Both the position numbers and the translations under genes were made by a program. The notes below the pieces were generated by a model. The model saw only the letters and a list, made by a program, of their open reading frames with translations, ran no database searches and was not told the origin of the DNA. A stretch of 64,000 nucleotides of DNA from NCBI RefSeq assembly GCF_013697085.1, contig NZ_JACEFT010000004.1, positions 124,001 to 188,000 of the forward strand. The letters run 5' to 3'. Origin of the DNA: Billgrantia kenyensis. Its GTDB lineage: Bacteria; Pseudomonadota; Gammaproteobacteria; Pseudomonadales; Halomonadaceae. Below are positions 20,555 to 30,754 of this stretch, in pieces; position 1 is the stretch's first letter, and every line of letters begins with the position of its first letter.

Positions 20555-21190
20555 ATGACATCGCAGCGAACCCGCGACCGCATGGTGGCACGCCTCGCCG
20601 AACAGGGCGTCGTCGATCAGCGCGTGCTGGACGTCATGGCATGCGAGCCTCGCCATCTGTTCCTGGATGAGGCGCTGGCCCACCGGGCCTACGAAGACAC
20701 CTCGTTGCCCATCGGCCATGGCCAGACCCTGTCGCAGCCCTGGATGGTGGCACGGATGACCGAACTGGTGATGCAGGAGGCGCCTGGGCGCGTGCTCGAG
20801 ATCGGTACGGGGTCGGGCTACCAGACCCTGATTCTGGCTCGCCTGGTGGCGGAACTCTGGTCGGTCGAACGAATCAATGCCTTGCATCACCGTGCAGCGA
20901 AGCGGCTGCGCCTGCTGCAAGCATATAACGTTCGCCTGCGCCTGGCGGACGGCGGGCATGGCTGGTCCGAAGCGGCGCCGTTCGATGTCGTGCTGCTTAC
21001 CGCTTGTGCGCACGAGCTGCCGGAGGTGCTGATTTCGCAGCTTTCCGATGGGGGCGTGATGATCCTGCCGCTGGCCGACCCGGGGGGGGAACAATGGCTG
21101 ACCCGGGTGCGGCGTGCCGGTCCCCAATATGAAGTTCAGCGGCTGGAGCCTGTGCGCTTCGTGCCGCTGCTGCAAGGAGTGATTCGTTGA
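20555..21190 (+). CDS. pcm: Protein-L-isoaspartate O-methyltransferase
   Basis: This 211-residue SAM-dependent enzyme methylates isoaspartyl residues for protein repair. Motifs are LPIGHGQTLSQPWMVARMTE (residues about 51-70), the SAM loop VLEIGTGSGYQT and APFDVVLLTA. The usual DGWxGW motif reads DGGHGW, so one tryptophan is replaced. I chose the ATG at 20555 because it begins MTSQRTR, identical to the N-terminus of Pseudomonas Pcm as I recall it. Alternative starts at 20510 and 20492 would overlap surE. Its stop overlaps the TTG start of the next gene. Confidence 0.92.
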   Translation: MTSQRTRDRMVARLAEQGVVDQRVLDVMACEPRHLFLDEALAHRAYEDTSLPIGHGQTLSQPWMVARMTELVMQEAPGRVLEIGTGSGYQTLILARLVAELWSVERINALHHRAAKRLRLLQAYNVRLRLADGGHGWSEAAPFDVVLLTACAHELPEVLISQLSDGGVMILPLADPGGEQWLTRVRRAGPQYEVQRLEPVRFVPLLQGVIR

Positions 21191-22170
21191 AGCGACAGTT
21201 CAGTGTCTTCCTCAAAGGCGCCGGAATGGGGGCGGCCGATGCCGTGCCCGGTGTGTCCGGCGGTACCATCGCCTTCGTCACCGGCATCTACGAGGAACTG
21301 ATCCATACCATCAAGCAGTTTGGGCCGAGCGCCTACCCGGCCTGGCGCCGCGGTGGCCTGGCCGGACTCTACCATCATCTCAACCTGGCCTTCGCCTTGC
21401 CGCTGCTTTTGGGCATCGGCGTCAGTCTGGTCAGTGTGGCGCACCTGGTGGTGTGGCTCATGGACGACCATCCGCTCCTGCTCAACGGCTTTTTCTTCGG
21501 CCTGGTGGCGGCCTCGGCGCTCGTGGTGAGCCGACACCCCGCCGACTGGAAGCTCTGGCACCTGCTTCCACTTGTCGTGGGGCTGCTGCTTGCCCATGGG
21601 CTGCCATCGCTGATGCCTTTCATTACCCAGTTGGGCAGTCCGTCGCTGGTACTCATCGTTGGTGGCGCCATTGCCATCAGCGCCCTGTTGCTGCCCGGCG
21701 TATCCGGCAGCTTCCTGCTATTGACCATGGGCCTCTACGGTACCGTGATGCAGGGCATACGCAGCTTCGACCTGGCGCTGCTTTCCACCTTCGCGGTGGG
21801 CTGCTTGATCGGGCTGTTCGGCTTTTCGCGGCTGCTTTCCTGGCTGCTTCGTCACTACCATACGGCGACGCTGCAGCTGCTGATCGGCTTTATCGTGGGC
21901 TCTCTACCCGTGCTATGGCCATGGCGGGAGCTCGTCCGCTACCAGCTTGGCCCCGAAGGCCAGATGATTCCGCTCGACTATCGCTATCTGACCCCTGGCG
22001 ATTACGCGCTATTGACGGGACAATCCGGCCTGATGCTTCCGGTGCTGGTTGCCATGCTGTTCGGGGCCGTGCTGGTGCTCGCTCTGGCCCGAGGCTCGGG
22101 CGGCAACACGCCCGGCCAGGCGGGAAACGGCTCTCAACAATCGCCTGACAAGGAGGGCTCCAATGCGTAA
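21187..22170 (+). CDS. DUF368 membrane protein, PopT-type undecaprenyl-phosphate translocase
   Basis: This 327-residue inner-membrane protein has about eight to ten hydrophobic segments and two related motifs in the two halves, AVPGVSGGTIAFVTG near residue 20 and LLPGVSGSFLLLTMG near residue 172, which define DUF368. Members (PopT) were reported to return undecaprenyl phosphate across the membrane for wall and O-antigen synthesis. It starts with TTG overlapping the pcm stop by four bases (TTGA), and its stop overlaps nlpD by eight bases. The function here is taken from family knowledge. Confidence 0.88.
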   Translation: MKRQFSVFLKGAGMGAADAVPGVSGGTIAFVTGIYEELIHTIKQFGPSAYPAWRRGGLAGLYHHLNLAFALPLLLGIGVSLVSVAHLVVWLMDDHPLLLNGFFFGLVAASALVVSRHPADWKLWHLLPLVVGLLLAHGLPSLMPFITQLGSPSLVLIVGGAIAISALLLPGVSGSFLLLTMGLYGTVMQGIRSFDLALLSTFAVGCLIGLFGFSRLLSWLLRHYHTATLQLLIGFIVGSLPVLWPWRELVRYQLGPEGQMIPLDYRYLTPGDYALLTGQSGLMLPVLVAMLFGAVLVLALARGSGGNTPGQAGNGSQQSPDKEGSNA

Positions 22171-23242
22171 GGTTTTTCTCGTCTCGGCCATTGCCCTGGC
22201 AATGGCCGGCTGTGCCGCCCAGCAGGATCATGGTGCTCCCCAGGTTCGCGATCTCTCGGTGAGCCGTGAGCGCGCTCCGGCGAGCCACTATACGGTCGAG
22301 CAGGGCGATACCCTTTATGGTATCGCCTGGCGACATGACATGGACTATCGCGACCTGGCAAGGCTCAACCAGATCACTCCTCCCTACCGCATTCAGCCCG
22401 GCCAGCAGCTGCGCCTGGGCGATGGTGCCGAAGCGCCCTCCCGCGAGCAGCCGTCACGGGAGCTGGGTGGGCCGCAGGTGGCCACGGCTACTGCCTTGGG
22501 TGGTGAAGCCGCGGCTGCACAGACAGACGATAGCGACTGGCTGCTGCCCGATGAAGAGAGAATCGAGCGTAGTCGGCGACTGTCTGCCGAGCCGCTCGAC
22601 TCAGCATCCCCAGCGCCAAGTGACGCAGCGGTGACTGGCGCCGAGGAGGTGGCCGCGGCGCCTGTCCAGCAGGAGCCTGAACCACAGCGGGAGCCACAGC
22701 AAGATCCCGAGCCGCAGCGGGTGGATGCCGAGGTGGCGGTCGCCGCACCGCCCGAGCCAGAACCGGAGCCTGCGCCTGAGCCCGAGCCGGAACCCGATGC
22801 CGGCACCCAGGTGGCGGGTGAACCGGAACGCCAACCCGCAAGCGATGGTCGTACCTATACGCCGGTGGATGAAGTGCCTTGGCAGTGGCCGGCGGACGGT
22901 GAGCTGATCGGCCGTTTCGGTGAAGGAGGCAGCATCACCGCCGGCATTGATATTGGCGGTCAAAAGGGGCAACCTGTCAGAGCAGCCGGGCCTGGTATCG
23001 TGGTCTACGCCGGAAGCGGGGTGCGTGGTTACGGCAACCTCATCCTGCTCAAGCATAACGATCAGTACCTGAGCGCCTACGCCCACAACGACAGCCTCAA
23101 CGTCACCGAGAATGATGTGGTCGAGGCGGGTCAGGTGATCGCCACCATGGGTGACAGCGATGCCGAAAGCGTCAGGCTGCATTTCGAGGTGCGCAAGGAT
23201 GGCCAGCCTCAGGATCCTTTGAATTATCTGCCGGAACGCTAG
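22163..23242 (+). CDS. nlpD: NlpD-like lipoprotein, LysM and degenerate M23 domain
   Basis: This 359-residue outer-membrane lipoprotein activates a murein amidase (AmiC in E. coli) during cell separation. The lipobox ends at Cys17 (AMAGC). A LysM domain spans about residues 42-86, then a long low-complexity linker rich in Glu-Pro (about 150-215), then a LytM/M23 domain from about 255 to 357. The first zinc histidine of M23 is missing (GIDIGG where catalytic members have HxGID), so it is a non-catalytic regulator, as in E. coli. The ATG at 22163 has AGGAGG upstream; the longer frame is antiparallel noise. It precedes rpoS, the conserved order. Confidence 0.93.
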   Translation: MRKVFLVSAIALAMAGCAAQQDHGAPQVRDLSVSRERAPASHYTVEQGDTLYGIAWRHDMDYRDLARLNQITPPYRIQPGQQLRLGDGAEAPSREQPSRELGGPQVATATALGGEAAAAQTDDSDWLLPDEERIERSRRLSAEPLDSASPAPSDAAVTGAEEVAAAPVQQEPEPQREPQQDPEPQRVDAEVAVAAPPEPEPEPAPEPEPEPDAGTQVAGEPERQPASDGRTYTPVDEVPWQWPADGELIGRFGEGGSITAGIDIGGQKGQPVRAAGPGIVVYAGSGVRGYGNLILLKHNDQYLSAYAHNDSLNVTENDVVEAGQVIATMGDSDAESVRLHFEVRKDGQPQDPLNYLPER

Positions 23243-23279
23243 TCGTCAAACGGCTGCTCCCGGAATGACGAGGGGTCCT

Positions 23280-23297
23280 TGGCACCTTCGGGTGCCA
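23280..23297 (+). other. Stem-loop between nlpD and rpoS
   Basis: TGGCACC (23280-23286) and GGTGCCA (23291-23297) pair around a TTCG loop closed by C-G, a very stable tetraloop. No T-run follows. It lies 38 bases after the nlpD stop and 84 before rpoS and may act as a partial terminator or a 5'-leader structure of rpoS mRNA. Confidence 0.6.
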
Positions 23298-23380
23298 GAT
23301 ATAACAAGTACAACCCTGCGGGCTGCAGCCCATGCAGGAGACAAATGGACTTTCAGGACGAAACCACGGGGTAGCGACCG

Positions 23381-24367
23381 ATGAGCATGCTTGAACGGGA
23401 CCTTCAGGATGTTGATCTCGATGACGCCACCGAGGCCGGACAGGACCTCGGGACGGAATCGGACACTTCGACCAGCCAGGACGAGGCTGCCTTCGAGAAG
23501 GCGCTGAGTCGCGAGGATAAACACTACCATCACAGTCTGGATGCCACTCAGATCTACCTCAACGAGATCGGCTTCTCGCCGCTGTTGACGCCCGAGGAAG
23601 AGGTCTATTACGGCCGCCTCGCCCAGAAGGGTGATCCCGCGGGGCGGGCGAGAATGATCGAATCCAACCTGCGTCTGGTGGTCAAGATCGCGCGGCGCTA
23701 TCTCAATCGCGGGCTTACCCTGCTCGACCTCATCGAGGAGGGCAACCTGGGCTTGATCCGGGCGGTGGAGAAGTTCGACCCCGAGCGAGGCTTCCGCTTC
23801 TCCACCTACGCCACCTGGTGGATCCGCCAGACCATCGAGCGGGCACTGATGAATCAGACCCGTACGATCCGCCTGCCGATTCACGTGGTCAAGGAACTCA
23901 ACATCTATCTGCGCGCGGCTCGTGAGCTGACGCAAAAGCTGGATCACGAAGCGACTCCGGAGGAGATCGCCGAGTATCTCGACAAGCCGGTCGAATCGGT
24001 AAAGAAGATGCTGGGCCTCAATGAGCGTGTCTCTTCTGTCGACTATCCCATGGGGGGCGAGAGCGACAAGCCCCTGATCGAGACGCTGGCCGACGACAAC
24101 GACCAGGGACCTGAGTCGTCACTGGTCGATGTCGATGTCAAGCAGCACGTCGACGACTGGCTGGCAGAGCTCACCGAGAAGCAGATGGAAGTTGTCGTGC
24201 GCCGCTTTGGCCTGCGCGGCCACGAAGCGGCGACGCTGGAGGAGGTCGGCGACGAAATCGGATTGACCCGTGAACGGGTGCGTCAGATTCAGGTCGAGGC
24301 GCTGAAGAAGCTGCGCCGGGTGCTCGAGAAGCAGGGGCTATCGATGGACAACATCTTCAACGAATAG
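23381..24367 (+). CDS. rpoS: RNA polymerase sigma factor RpoS
   Basis: This 328-residue sigma factor directs the general stress and stationary-phase response. Region 1.2 begins at [11 protein letters not shown] (about residue 50), region 2 has the core-binding and -10 recognition segment [29 protein letters not shown], and region 4 has [20 protein letters not shown] near the C-terminus. It ends in DNIFNE. The position after nlpD and the length match RpoS rather than RpoD. Translation control by sRNA and Hfq is known for the family; the upstream hairpin is the only visible hint here. Confidence 0.97.
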   Translation: MSMLERDLQDVDLDDATEAGQDLGTESDTSTSQDEAAFEKALSREDKHYHHSLDATQIYLNEIGFSPLLTPEEEVYYGRLAQKGDPAGRARMIESNLRLVVKIARRYLNRGLTLLDLIEEGNLGLIRAVEKFDPERGFRFSTYATWWIRQTIERALMNQTRTIRLPIHVVKELNIYLRAARELTQKLDHEATPEEIAEYLDKPVESVKKMLGLNERVSSVDYPMGGESDKPLIETLADDNDQGPESSLVDVDVKQHVDDWLAELTEKQMEVVVRRFGLRGHEAATLEEVGDEIGLTRERVRQIQVEALKKLRRVLEKQGLSMDNIFNE

Positions 24368-24385
24368 CGGTAGATCGAGCAGAAA

Positions 24386-24416
24386 CAGCCGACCTTCGGG
24401 TCGGCTGCATATTTTC
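24386..24416 (+). terminator. Intrinsic terminator of rpoS
   Basis: CAGCCGACC (24386-24394) and GGTCGGCTG (24399-24407) pair perfectly around a TTCG tetraloop, followed by a CATATTTTCT tract, 18 bases after the stop codon. Confidence 0.85.
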
Positions 24417-24477
24417 TGCATGCTGATGCGTTACCATTAGCACCCTCATCATGCAGGGATGAACAAGGAAACGATCA

Positions 24478-25950
24478 ATGCATCGCTCACCATTCTCCAG
24501 GCGCTTCCAGCGCCGTGGTCTTGCGGCAATCGTCGGTCTCGCCATGGCAGGTAACGTGCATGCTGCCGACCTGTGGACCATTGCCCAGGACGCGCTGGCC
24601 AACGACGCCGAGCTGGCTTCGACCCGCTCCGGTTTCCAGGCCACCGAGGCGGCGCGGGACGTACAGCGCGGTACCTTGTTGCCGCAGATCGGCATCGGCG
24701 GCAGCGTCAGCCACACTCGTACCTATTCGAGCCCCGCACAAGGGGCGGCTGGCAGGGTTCAGGAGGGTGCCGAGGAGCTGGGAGGTGGCGCCCCTGCCTT
24801 CGATCAGGACGATACCGTGAACAGTGCCGGCATCAGTCTCGATGCCGAGCAGGCGCTCTACGACCCGTCACGCCGTGCCCAGCTGCAGCGTGCCGAGAGG
24901 GAGATCGATCGTGATGCTCTGGGTCTGGAAGCGACCCAGCAGCAGCTGCTCTTCAACGTGGCCAACGCCTACTTCGAGATACTGCGAGCACACGATATCC
25001 TCAGCGCCCGCCGCGCCCAGGAAACCGCCATCAGCCGGCAGCTCGAGCAGGCGCGGGAGCGCTTCGAAGTCGGCTTGATTGCCATTACCGACGTGCATGA
25101 GGCCCAGGCTCGCTTCGACCTGGCGCGGGCTCAACGTATCGCCGCGGAAGGGGCCATGCAGGTCAGCTTCGAGGCGCTGGAGCGTCTGACCGGCCACCGC
25201 TATGACAGCATCGAGGCCTTGGACGAGGAGGTGCCCATTGCCTCGCCACAGCCGGCCGATCGCGAAGAGTGGGTGGCGCTGGCCATGGCCAACAGCCCCA
25301 TGGTGCTGATGGCCGAGGCGGGTATCGAGGTGGCGAGAAGTACCCTTGAGGTCTCTCGGGCCGGCCAGCGTCCGGTGGTGTCGGCATTCGCCAACTACGG
25401 CTGGGCGGACACCGACCGCAGCGGTACGGCGCATCAGTCGGAGAGCCAGGTTGGCCTGCGTGCCAGCCTGCCGCTCTACACCGGCGGTTCGACCCAGGCG
25501 CAGATCCGCCAGAGTGGCTTCATGCTCGAGGCCACCCAGTACGATTTCGAGGCGCAGCGCCGCGATACCATCCAGCAGGTTCGCTCCCTGTTCACCCGGG
25601 TGAACAACGACGTCGAGACCGTCGAGGCGCGCCGGCAGGCGATCATCTCCAATCAGAGCGCCCTGGAAGCGACGCGTTCGGGCTATGAGGTGGGTACGCG
25701 CAACATCGTCGATGTGCTCAACGCCGAGCAGAACCTGTTCAACGCCATCGCCGAGCATGCCGAGGCGCGCTACGACTACGTGCTGGGGCTGCTCCAGCTC
25801 CAGCAGCAGGCGGGGCTGCTGGGGCCGGACTCGATCCAGGCCATCAATGCATGGCTATCCGAGGAGGAGCGGGTCTCGCTGGAGCTGCCGGATGAGGCCA
25901 ACGACAATCCGGTCATGAACATCGGTGAGCGGCCCCAGGCGCCATCGTGA
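24478..25950 (+). CDS. tolC: TolC family outer-membrane efflux channel
   Basis: This 490-residue protein forms the trimeric outer-membrane duct of tripartite drug efflux and type I secretion. A signal peptide is visible (basic start, hydrophobic core, likely cleavage after VHA at residue 29). Two related halves with long coiled helices and beta strands follow, with FEVGLIAITDVHEAQARFDLA around residue 198 and the matching YEVGTRNIVDVLNAEQNLFNA near residue 402, the family repeat. No inner-membrane pump is adjacent, as is usual for a general TolC. An AAGGAA ribosome binding site precedes the ATG. Confidence 0.93.
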   Translation: MHRSPFSRRFQRRGLAAIVGLAMAGNVHAADLWTIAQDALANDAELASTRSGFQATEAARDVQRGTLLPQIGIGGSVSHTRTYSSPAQGAAGRVQEGAEELGGGAPAFDQDDTVNSAGISLDAEQALYDPSRRAQLQRAEREIDRDALGLEATQQQLLFNVANAYFEILRAHDILSARRAQETAISRQLEQARERFEVGLIAITDVHEAQARFDLARAQRIAAEGAMQVSFEALERLTGHRYDSIEALDEEVPIASPQPADREEWVALAMANSPMVLMAEAGIEVARSTLEVSRAGQRPVVSAFANYGWADTDRSGTAHQSESQVGLRASLPLYTGGSTQAQIRQSGFMLEATQYDFEAQRRDTIQQVRSLFTRVNNDVETVEARRQAIISNQSALEATRSGYEVGTRNIVDVLNAEQNLFNAIAEHAEARYDYVLGLLQLQQQAGLLGPDSIQAINAWLSEEERVSLELPDEANDNPVMNIGERPQAPS

Positions 25951-25995
25951 TAAATAACGAAATTGCCGCCAAAAAACGTAGATAATCACCATGAG

Positions 25996-26020
25996 CCACC
26001 GAGTAATCGGTGGTTTCTTT
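25996..26020 (+). terminator. Terminator after tolC
   Basis: CCACCGA (25996-26002) and TCGGTGG (26007-26013) pair around GTAA, followed by TTTCTTT. It lies 45 bases after the tolC stop and before alr. Confidence 0.75.
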
Positions 26021-26081
26021 CGTGAAGCGGCTTGAATTATGAAAGATAATACTGCGCTGTTCCCTATCAGCGGAGGTTGCC

Positions 26082-27200
26082 ATGGCCAGGCCACTGGTCG
26101 CAGACATCGATCTTGACGCCCTGCGTCACAATTACGCTCTGGCTCGCGAGCTGGCCGGGGAGAGCCAGGCCCTGGCCGTGATCAAGGCCGATGCCTACGG
26201 TCATGGCGCCGTGGCCTGTGCCCGTGCGCTCGAGTCGCTGCCCCAGGGCAAGCGTCCGCCCGCCTTTGCCGTGGCCTGCCTGGAGGAGGCCGAGACCCTA
26301 CGCCGCGGGGGCATCGAGTCGCCCGTCGTGCTGCTCGAGGGGATCTTCGAGGCCGATGAACTCTCCCGCGTCGAGGCGCTGGGGCTGTGGGTTGCAGTGC
26401 ACAGCGAATGGCAGGTGCAGGCACTGCTGGCGTATCGCCCAGCCGAGCCGATTCCGGTATGGCTCAAGGTCGACTCCGGGATGCATCGGCTGGGCTTCTC
26501 GCCCGAGCATGCGCCGGCAGTCTGGGAGCGCCTGGCGGCGGCCACCGAGCAGGTCGCCGGCCTGCAACTGATGAGCCACTTCGCCACTGCGGATGCGGTG
26601 AACTCCTCCTATTTCTCCCGCCAACTTGCCTGCATGCAGGCCCTGTCGCGTCGCCTGGGTGCGGCGCTGTGCCTGTCCAATTCACCGGCGACGCTGGCCT
26701 GGCCCGACTCGCATGGTGCCTGGGTCCGTCCTGGAGTGATGCTGTACGGCAGCGATCCGCTGGAGCAGCCCAGTGAGGTCAGTCGACGACTTCGGCCCGT
26801 GATGACCCTGCGCTCCGAAATCATCGCCGTGCGGGATCTGGCCGTTGGTGAGCCGGTAGGCTATGCCGGCCGCTGGCGGGCGCCACGGCCGTCACGCATC
26901 GCGGTGGTGGCCTGTGGTTACGGTGACGGCTATGATCGGCATGCTGTCGATGGCACACCGGTGCTGGTGGCCGGGCAGCGCACCGGACTTGCCGGGAAAG
27001 TGTCGATGGACATGCTGACGGTGGACATTACCGACATCCCCGAGGCCGATATCGGCACCGAGGTGGTACTGTGGGGGCGCTCCCGTCATGGCGCAGTGCT
27101 CAGCGTCGATGAGGTGGCTCGATACTGCGATACCATCAGCTATACGCTGCTGACCGGTATTCTGCCGCGAGTCCCACGGTGCTATTCGCGGCTCGACTGA
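26082..27200 (+). CDS. alr: Alanine racemase
   Basis: This 372-residue PLP enzyme interconverts L- and D-alanine for cell-wall synthesis or D-alanine catabolism. The PLP lysine is Lys35 in AVIKADAYGHG, and the second catalytic tyrosine is probably Tyr261 in PVGYAGRW. The C-terminal beta-domain carries CGYGDGYDR and MDMLTVDITD. It has its own gap and GGAGG upstream. The OrtAB-like thiolase at 47-49 kb is expected to release alanine (D-alanine in clostridia), so a racemase in the same genome is relevant, though the two loci are 20 kb apart. Confidence 0.95.
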   Translation: MARPLVADIDLDALRHNYALARELAGESQALAVIKADAYGHGAVACARALESLPQGKRPPAFAVACLEEAETLRRGGIESPVVLLEGIFEADELSRVEALGLWVAVHSEWQVQALLAYRPAEPIPVWLKVDSGMHRLGFSPEHAPAVWERLAAATEQVAGLQLMSHFATADAVNSSYFSRQLACMQALSRRLGAALCLSNSPATLAWPDSHGAWVRPGVMLYGSDPLEQPSEVSRRLRPVMTLRSEIIAVRDLAVGEPVGYAGRWRAPRPSRIAVVACGYGDGYDRHAVDGTPVLVAGQRTGLAGKVSMDMLTVDITDIPEADIGTEVVLWGRSRHGAVLSVDEVARYCDTISYTLLTGILPRVPRCYSRLD

Positions 27201-27245
27201 GCATCTGTTCCCTTGCTTCCGAACCCGATCTGAACGGAATCCTGC

Positions 27246-28160
27246 ATGTCCAAACGCAACTGGCCCGACTCCTTCGCCCATCCTCGCTTCTGGCCCGCGT
27301 GGCTTGCCATTGGCGCCATGCGTGTGGGTGCCTGGCTGCCCTGGCGGCTCAGGCTGGCCGTCGGGCGAGGGCTTGGCTTGCTGGCCTGGTGGGCGGTGCC
27401 GCGTCGCCGGCATATCGTCGACACCAACCTTCGCCTTTGTTTTCCCGAGCTGAGCGAGACCCAGCGTCGGCAGCTGGCGATCGAGAGCTTCAAGGCCAAT
27501 GGCATCGGCATTCTCGAGACTGCCACCGGCTGGTGCCGCGACCCCAGGCACCTTCGCCATCGGGTTACCTACAAGGGCCGGCACCATCTGGAAGCCGCTT
27601 ATGCCCAAGGCAAGGGTGTGCTGGTGGTGGGCATCCACTTCTCGACGCTGGACCTGGGCGGTGCGCTGCATTCGCTCTACTTTCCCTCCGACGTGGTCTA
27701 CCGACCACACAACAATCCGCTATTCGATCGCTTCATGACCCGGGCGCGTGGCCGCATCTTCGGTGAGGCGATCGATCGCCATGACTTGCGTGGAGTCGTT
27801 CGGCGGATCAAGGCGGGGCACATCGTCTGGTACTCGCCCGATCAGGATTTCGGCCGCGATGTCAGCGTCTTCGCCCCGCTGTTCGGCGTGGAGGCGGCGA
27901 CGATTCGCCTGACGGCCAAGATCGCTCGCATGACCGGCGCACCGGTGGTGCCGCTGATGTTCCACCGCAACCCTGACGATCGAAGCTACACCATCGAGTG
28001 CCACCCGGCGCTGACCGATTTTCCAAGCACCGACGAGGTGCGCGATGCGACTCAGGTCAATGCTTTCATCGAATCGGCGATACGCAAGCACCCGGAGCAG
28101 TACATGTGGCTGCACCGGCGATTCAAGACACGGCCCGAGGGGGAGCCGGAGGTCTATTGA
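27246..28160 (+). CDS. Lipid A biosynthesis acyltransferase, LpxL/HtrB type
   Basis: This 304-residue inner-membrane enzyme transfers a secondary acyl chain to Kdo2-lipid IVA. It has an N-terminal membrane anchor (about residues 15-50) and the HxxxxD catalytic motif at His131 and Asp136 in GIHFSTLDLGG. Other family blocks are VYRPHNNPLFDRFM and the GRDVSVFAPLFGVEAAT region. The end YMWLHRRFKTRPEGEP is typical of LpxL (lauroyl/palmitoleoyl) rather than LpxM, but acyl specificity cannot be read from sequence. Confidence 0.92.
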   Translation: MSKRNWPDSFAHPRFWPAWLAIGAMRVGAWLPWRLRLAVGRGLGLLAWWAVPRRRHIVDTNLRLCFPELSETQRRQLAIESFKANGIGILETATGWCRDPRHLRHRVTYKGRHHLEAAYAQGKGVLVVGIHFSTLDLGGALHSLYFPSDVVYRPHNNPLFDRFMTRARGRIFGEAIDRHDLRGVVRRIKAGHIVWYSPDQDFGRDVSVFAPLFGVEAATIRLTAKIARMTGAPVVPLMFHRNPDDRSYTIECHPALTDFPSTDEVRDATQVNAFIESAIRKHPEQYMWLHRRFKTRPEGEPEVY

Positions 28161-28307
28161 CGTCATTGCGTGGCAATAGTCTGCCTGCGGTTACAAGACG
28201 TCACCGGAGGTGACTTGACGCTTCGAACAGTTCACGCAAGGCTGAAGGGTATCCGAAGAGGATAACTGCGCCGAAGGATGGCGCCAGAAAAGCCAAGGAG
28301 GTTTGTT

Positions 28308-28466
28308 ATGCTCGGCAATGCAATGTTGTTCTTGATCATCGCGATTATCGCGGGTGTGCTCGGCTTCACCGGCATCGCGGGTGCCGCCACTACGATCGCC
28401 CAGATCCTGTTCTTCCTGTTCATCGTGCTGTTCATCGTCTCGCTTATTACCGGGCGCAGGCCATAG
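28308..28466 (+). CDS. DUF1328 small membrane protein (YtjA-like)
   Basis: This 52-residue peptide is nearly all hydrophobic, with two membrane segments (about residues 3-22 and 28-46) and the DUF1328 pattern [20 protein letters not shown]. The function is unknown; relatives are often stress-induced. The ATG at 28308 sits behind AAGGAGG with good spacing. The 147-base stretch upstream (28161-28307) has a small GTCACC/GGTGAC hairpin at 28200-28214 and no gene. Confidence 0.85.
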   Translation: MLGNAMLFLIIAIIAGVLGFTGIAGAATTIAQILFFLFIVLFIVSLITGRRP

Positions 28467-28487
28467 CGGGAAAGCCCGGTACCGAAA

Positions 28488-28522
28488 CGACAAGGGCCTC
28501 GCCAATGGCGAGGCCCTTGTCG
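28488..28522. terminator. Bidirectional terminator between DUF1328 and ettA
   Basis: A perfect 16-bp stem (28488-28503 and 28507-28522) with an AAT loop lies between the convergent DUF1328 and ettA genes. It is GC-rich, and no long T-run follows on either side. Confidence 0.8.
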
Positions 28523-28537
28523 TAGGTGGCAGCGAAC

Positions 28538-30199
<1,662 letters not shown>

Positions 30200-30320
30200 G
30201 GATGTCCACTGGGGTTAGGGGTTTCAGTGGCCCCGATGATAGTGGCCGGGCAGGGTAAAGGCCAGTGTCGCGAAAACTCTTGCGTCTAGTGACACAAGGC
30301 GGACATGGCGGGACGCTGTA

Positions 30321-30342
30321 CGAGGCATCCGGGGATGCCTCG
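30321..30342 (-). terminator. Hairpin after the PA3496-like gene
   Basis: CGAGGCATCC (30321-30330) and GGATGCCTCG (30333-30342) form a perfect 10-bp stem, 13 bases downstream of the minus-strand stop at 30355. No T-run follows on that strand, so it may only be an mRNA-stabilising end. The rest of 30200-30354 shows nothing. Confidence 0.5.
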
Positions 30343-30354
30343 CCGCGGGGGTAG

Positions 30355-30570
30355 TTATTCCTCTTCTTCCTCTTCGTCGTCGGGCAGCATCCAGTCATCT
30401 TCGATGGCTCGCTGCAGACGACGCTCTTCCAGCAGGGCCTCGACACGACGTCGGGCACGCAGGGTATCGGCGCGGCTGGAGGTGCGAGGGCGGACGTACT
30501 CTTCGTCGTTCACCGCTTCGAGGAAATCGTCGTCTTCGTGAGAGTCGCTGACAAGGGGTTCATGGCTCAT
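30355..30570 (-). CDS. Small acidic protein of the PA3496-like family
   Basis: This 71-residue protein has an acidic N-terminus, a charged helical core (RARRRVEALLEERRLQRAIED, quoted in two parts: RARRRVEALLEE, RRLQRAIED) and a run of glutamates at the C-terminus. The core resembles the Pseudomonas PA3496 family, annotated as putative envelope-integrity protein; I am not sure of the assignment. GGGAGGA lies ten bases before the ATG, which supports a real gene. The 184 bases between it and the LOV gene (30571-30754) hold an isolated T8 tract and nothing else clear. Confidence 0.65.
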   Translation of the reverse strand: MSHEPLVSDSHEDDDFLEAVNDEEYVRPRTSSRADTLRARRRVEALLEERRLQRAIEDDWMLPDDEEEEEE

Positions 30571-30754
30571 GCGAAAGTCCTCCCATGGCCCGGTGTCGAT
30601 CGCTTCGCGACCGACGAGTCACACATTCGCTTCGTGTCCGAAGCGACGGACTTGAAGCGCCATCGGCGCCATTGGAAGGCACCTGACCGCTGTATATATC
30701 CGGAAAGCGCCGAGAGCAAGAGCATTCACGTTTTTTTTGGCCAGGGTCAAGCGA

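Noticed and set aside
22595..22830. DNA repeat array within nlpD
   Set aside because: The periodicity comes from the Glu-Pro coding linker and not from a separate repeat element.
24368..24477. Small RNA of the RsmZ type near rpoS
   Set aside because: The gap holds an ordinary terminator and no series of GGA-bearing loops.
30731..30738. T8 run as a terminator
   Set aside because: No stem precedes it on the plus strand and no plus-strand gene ends there.
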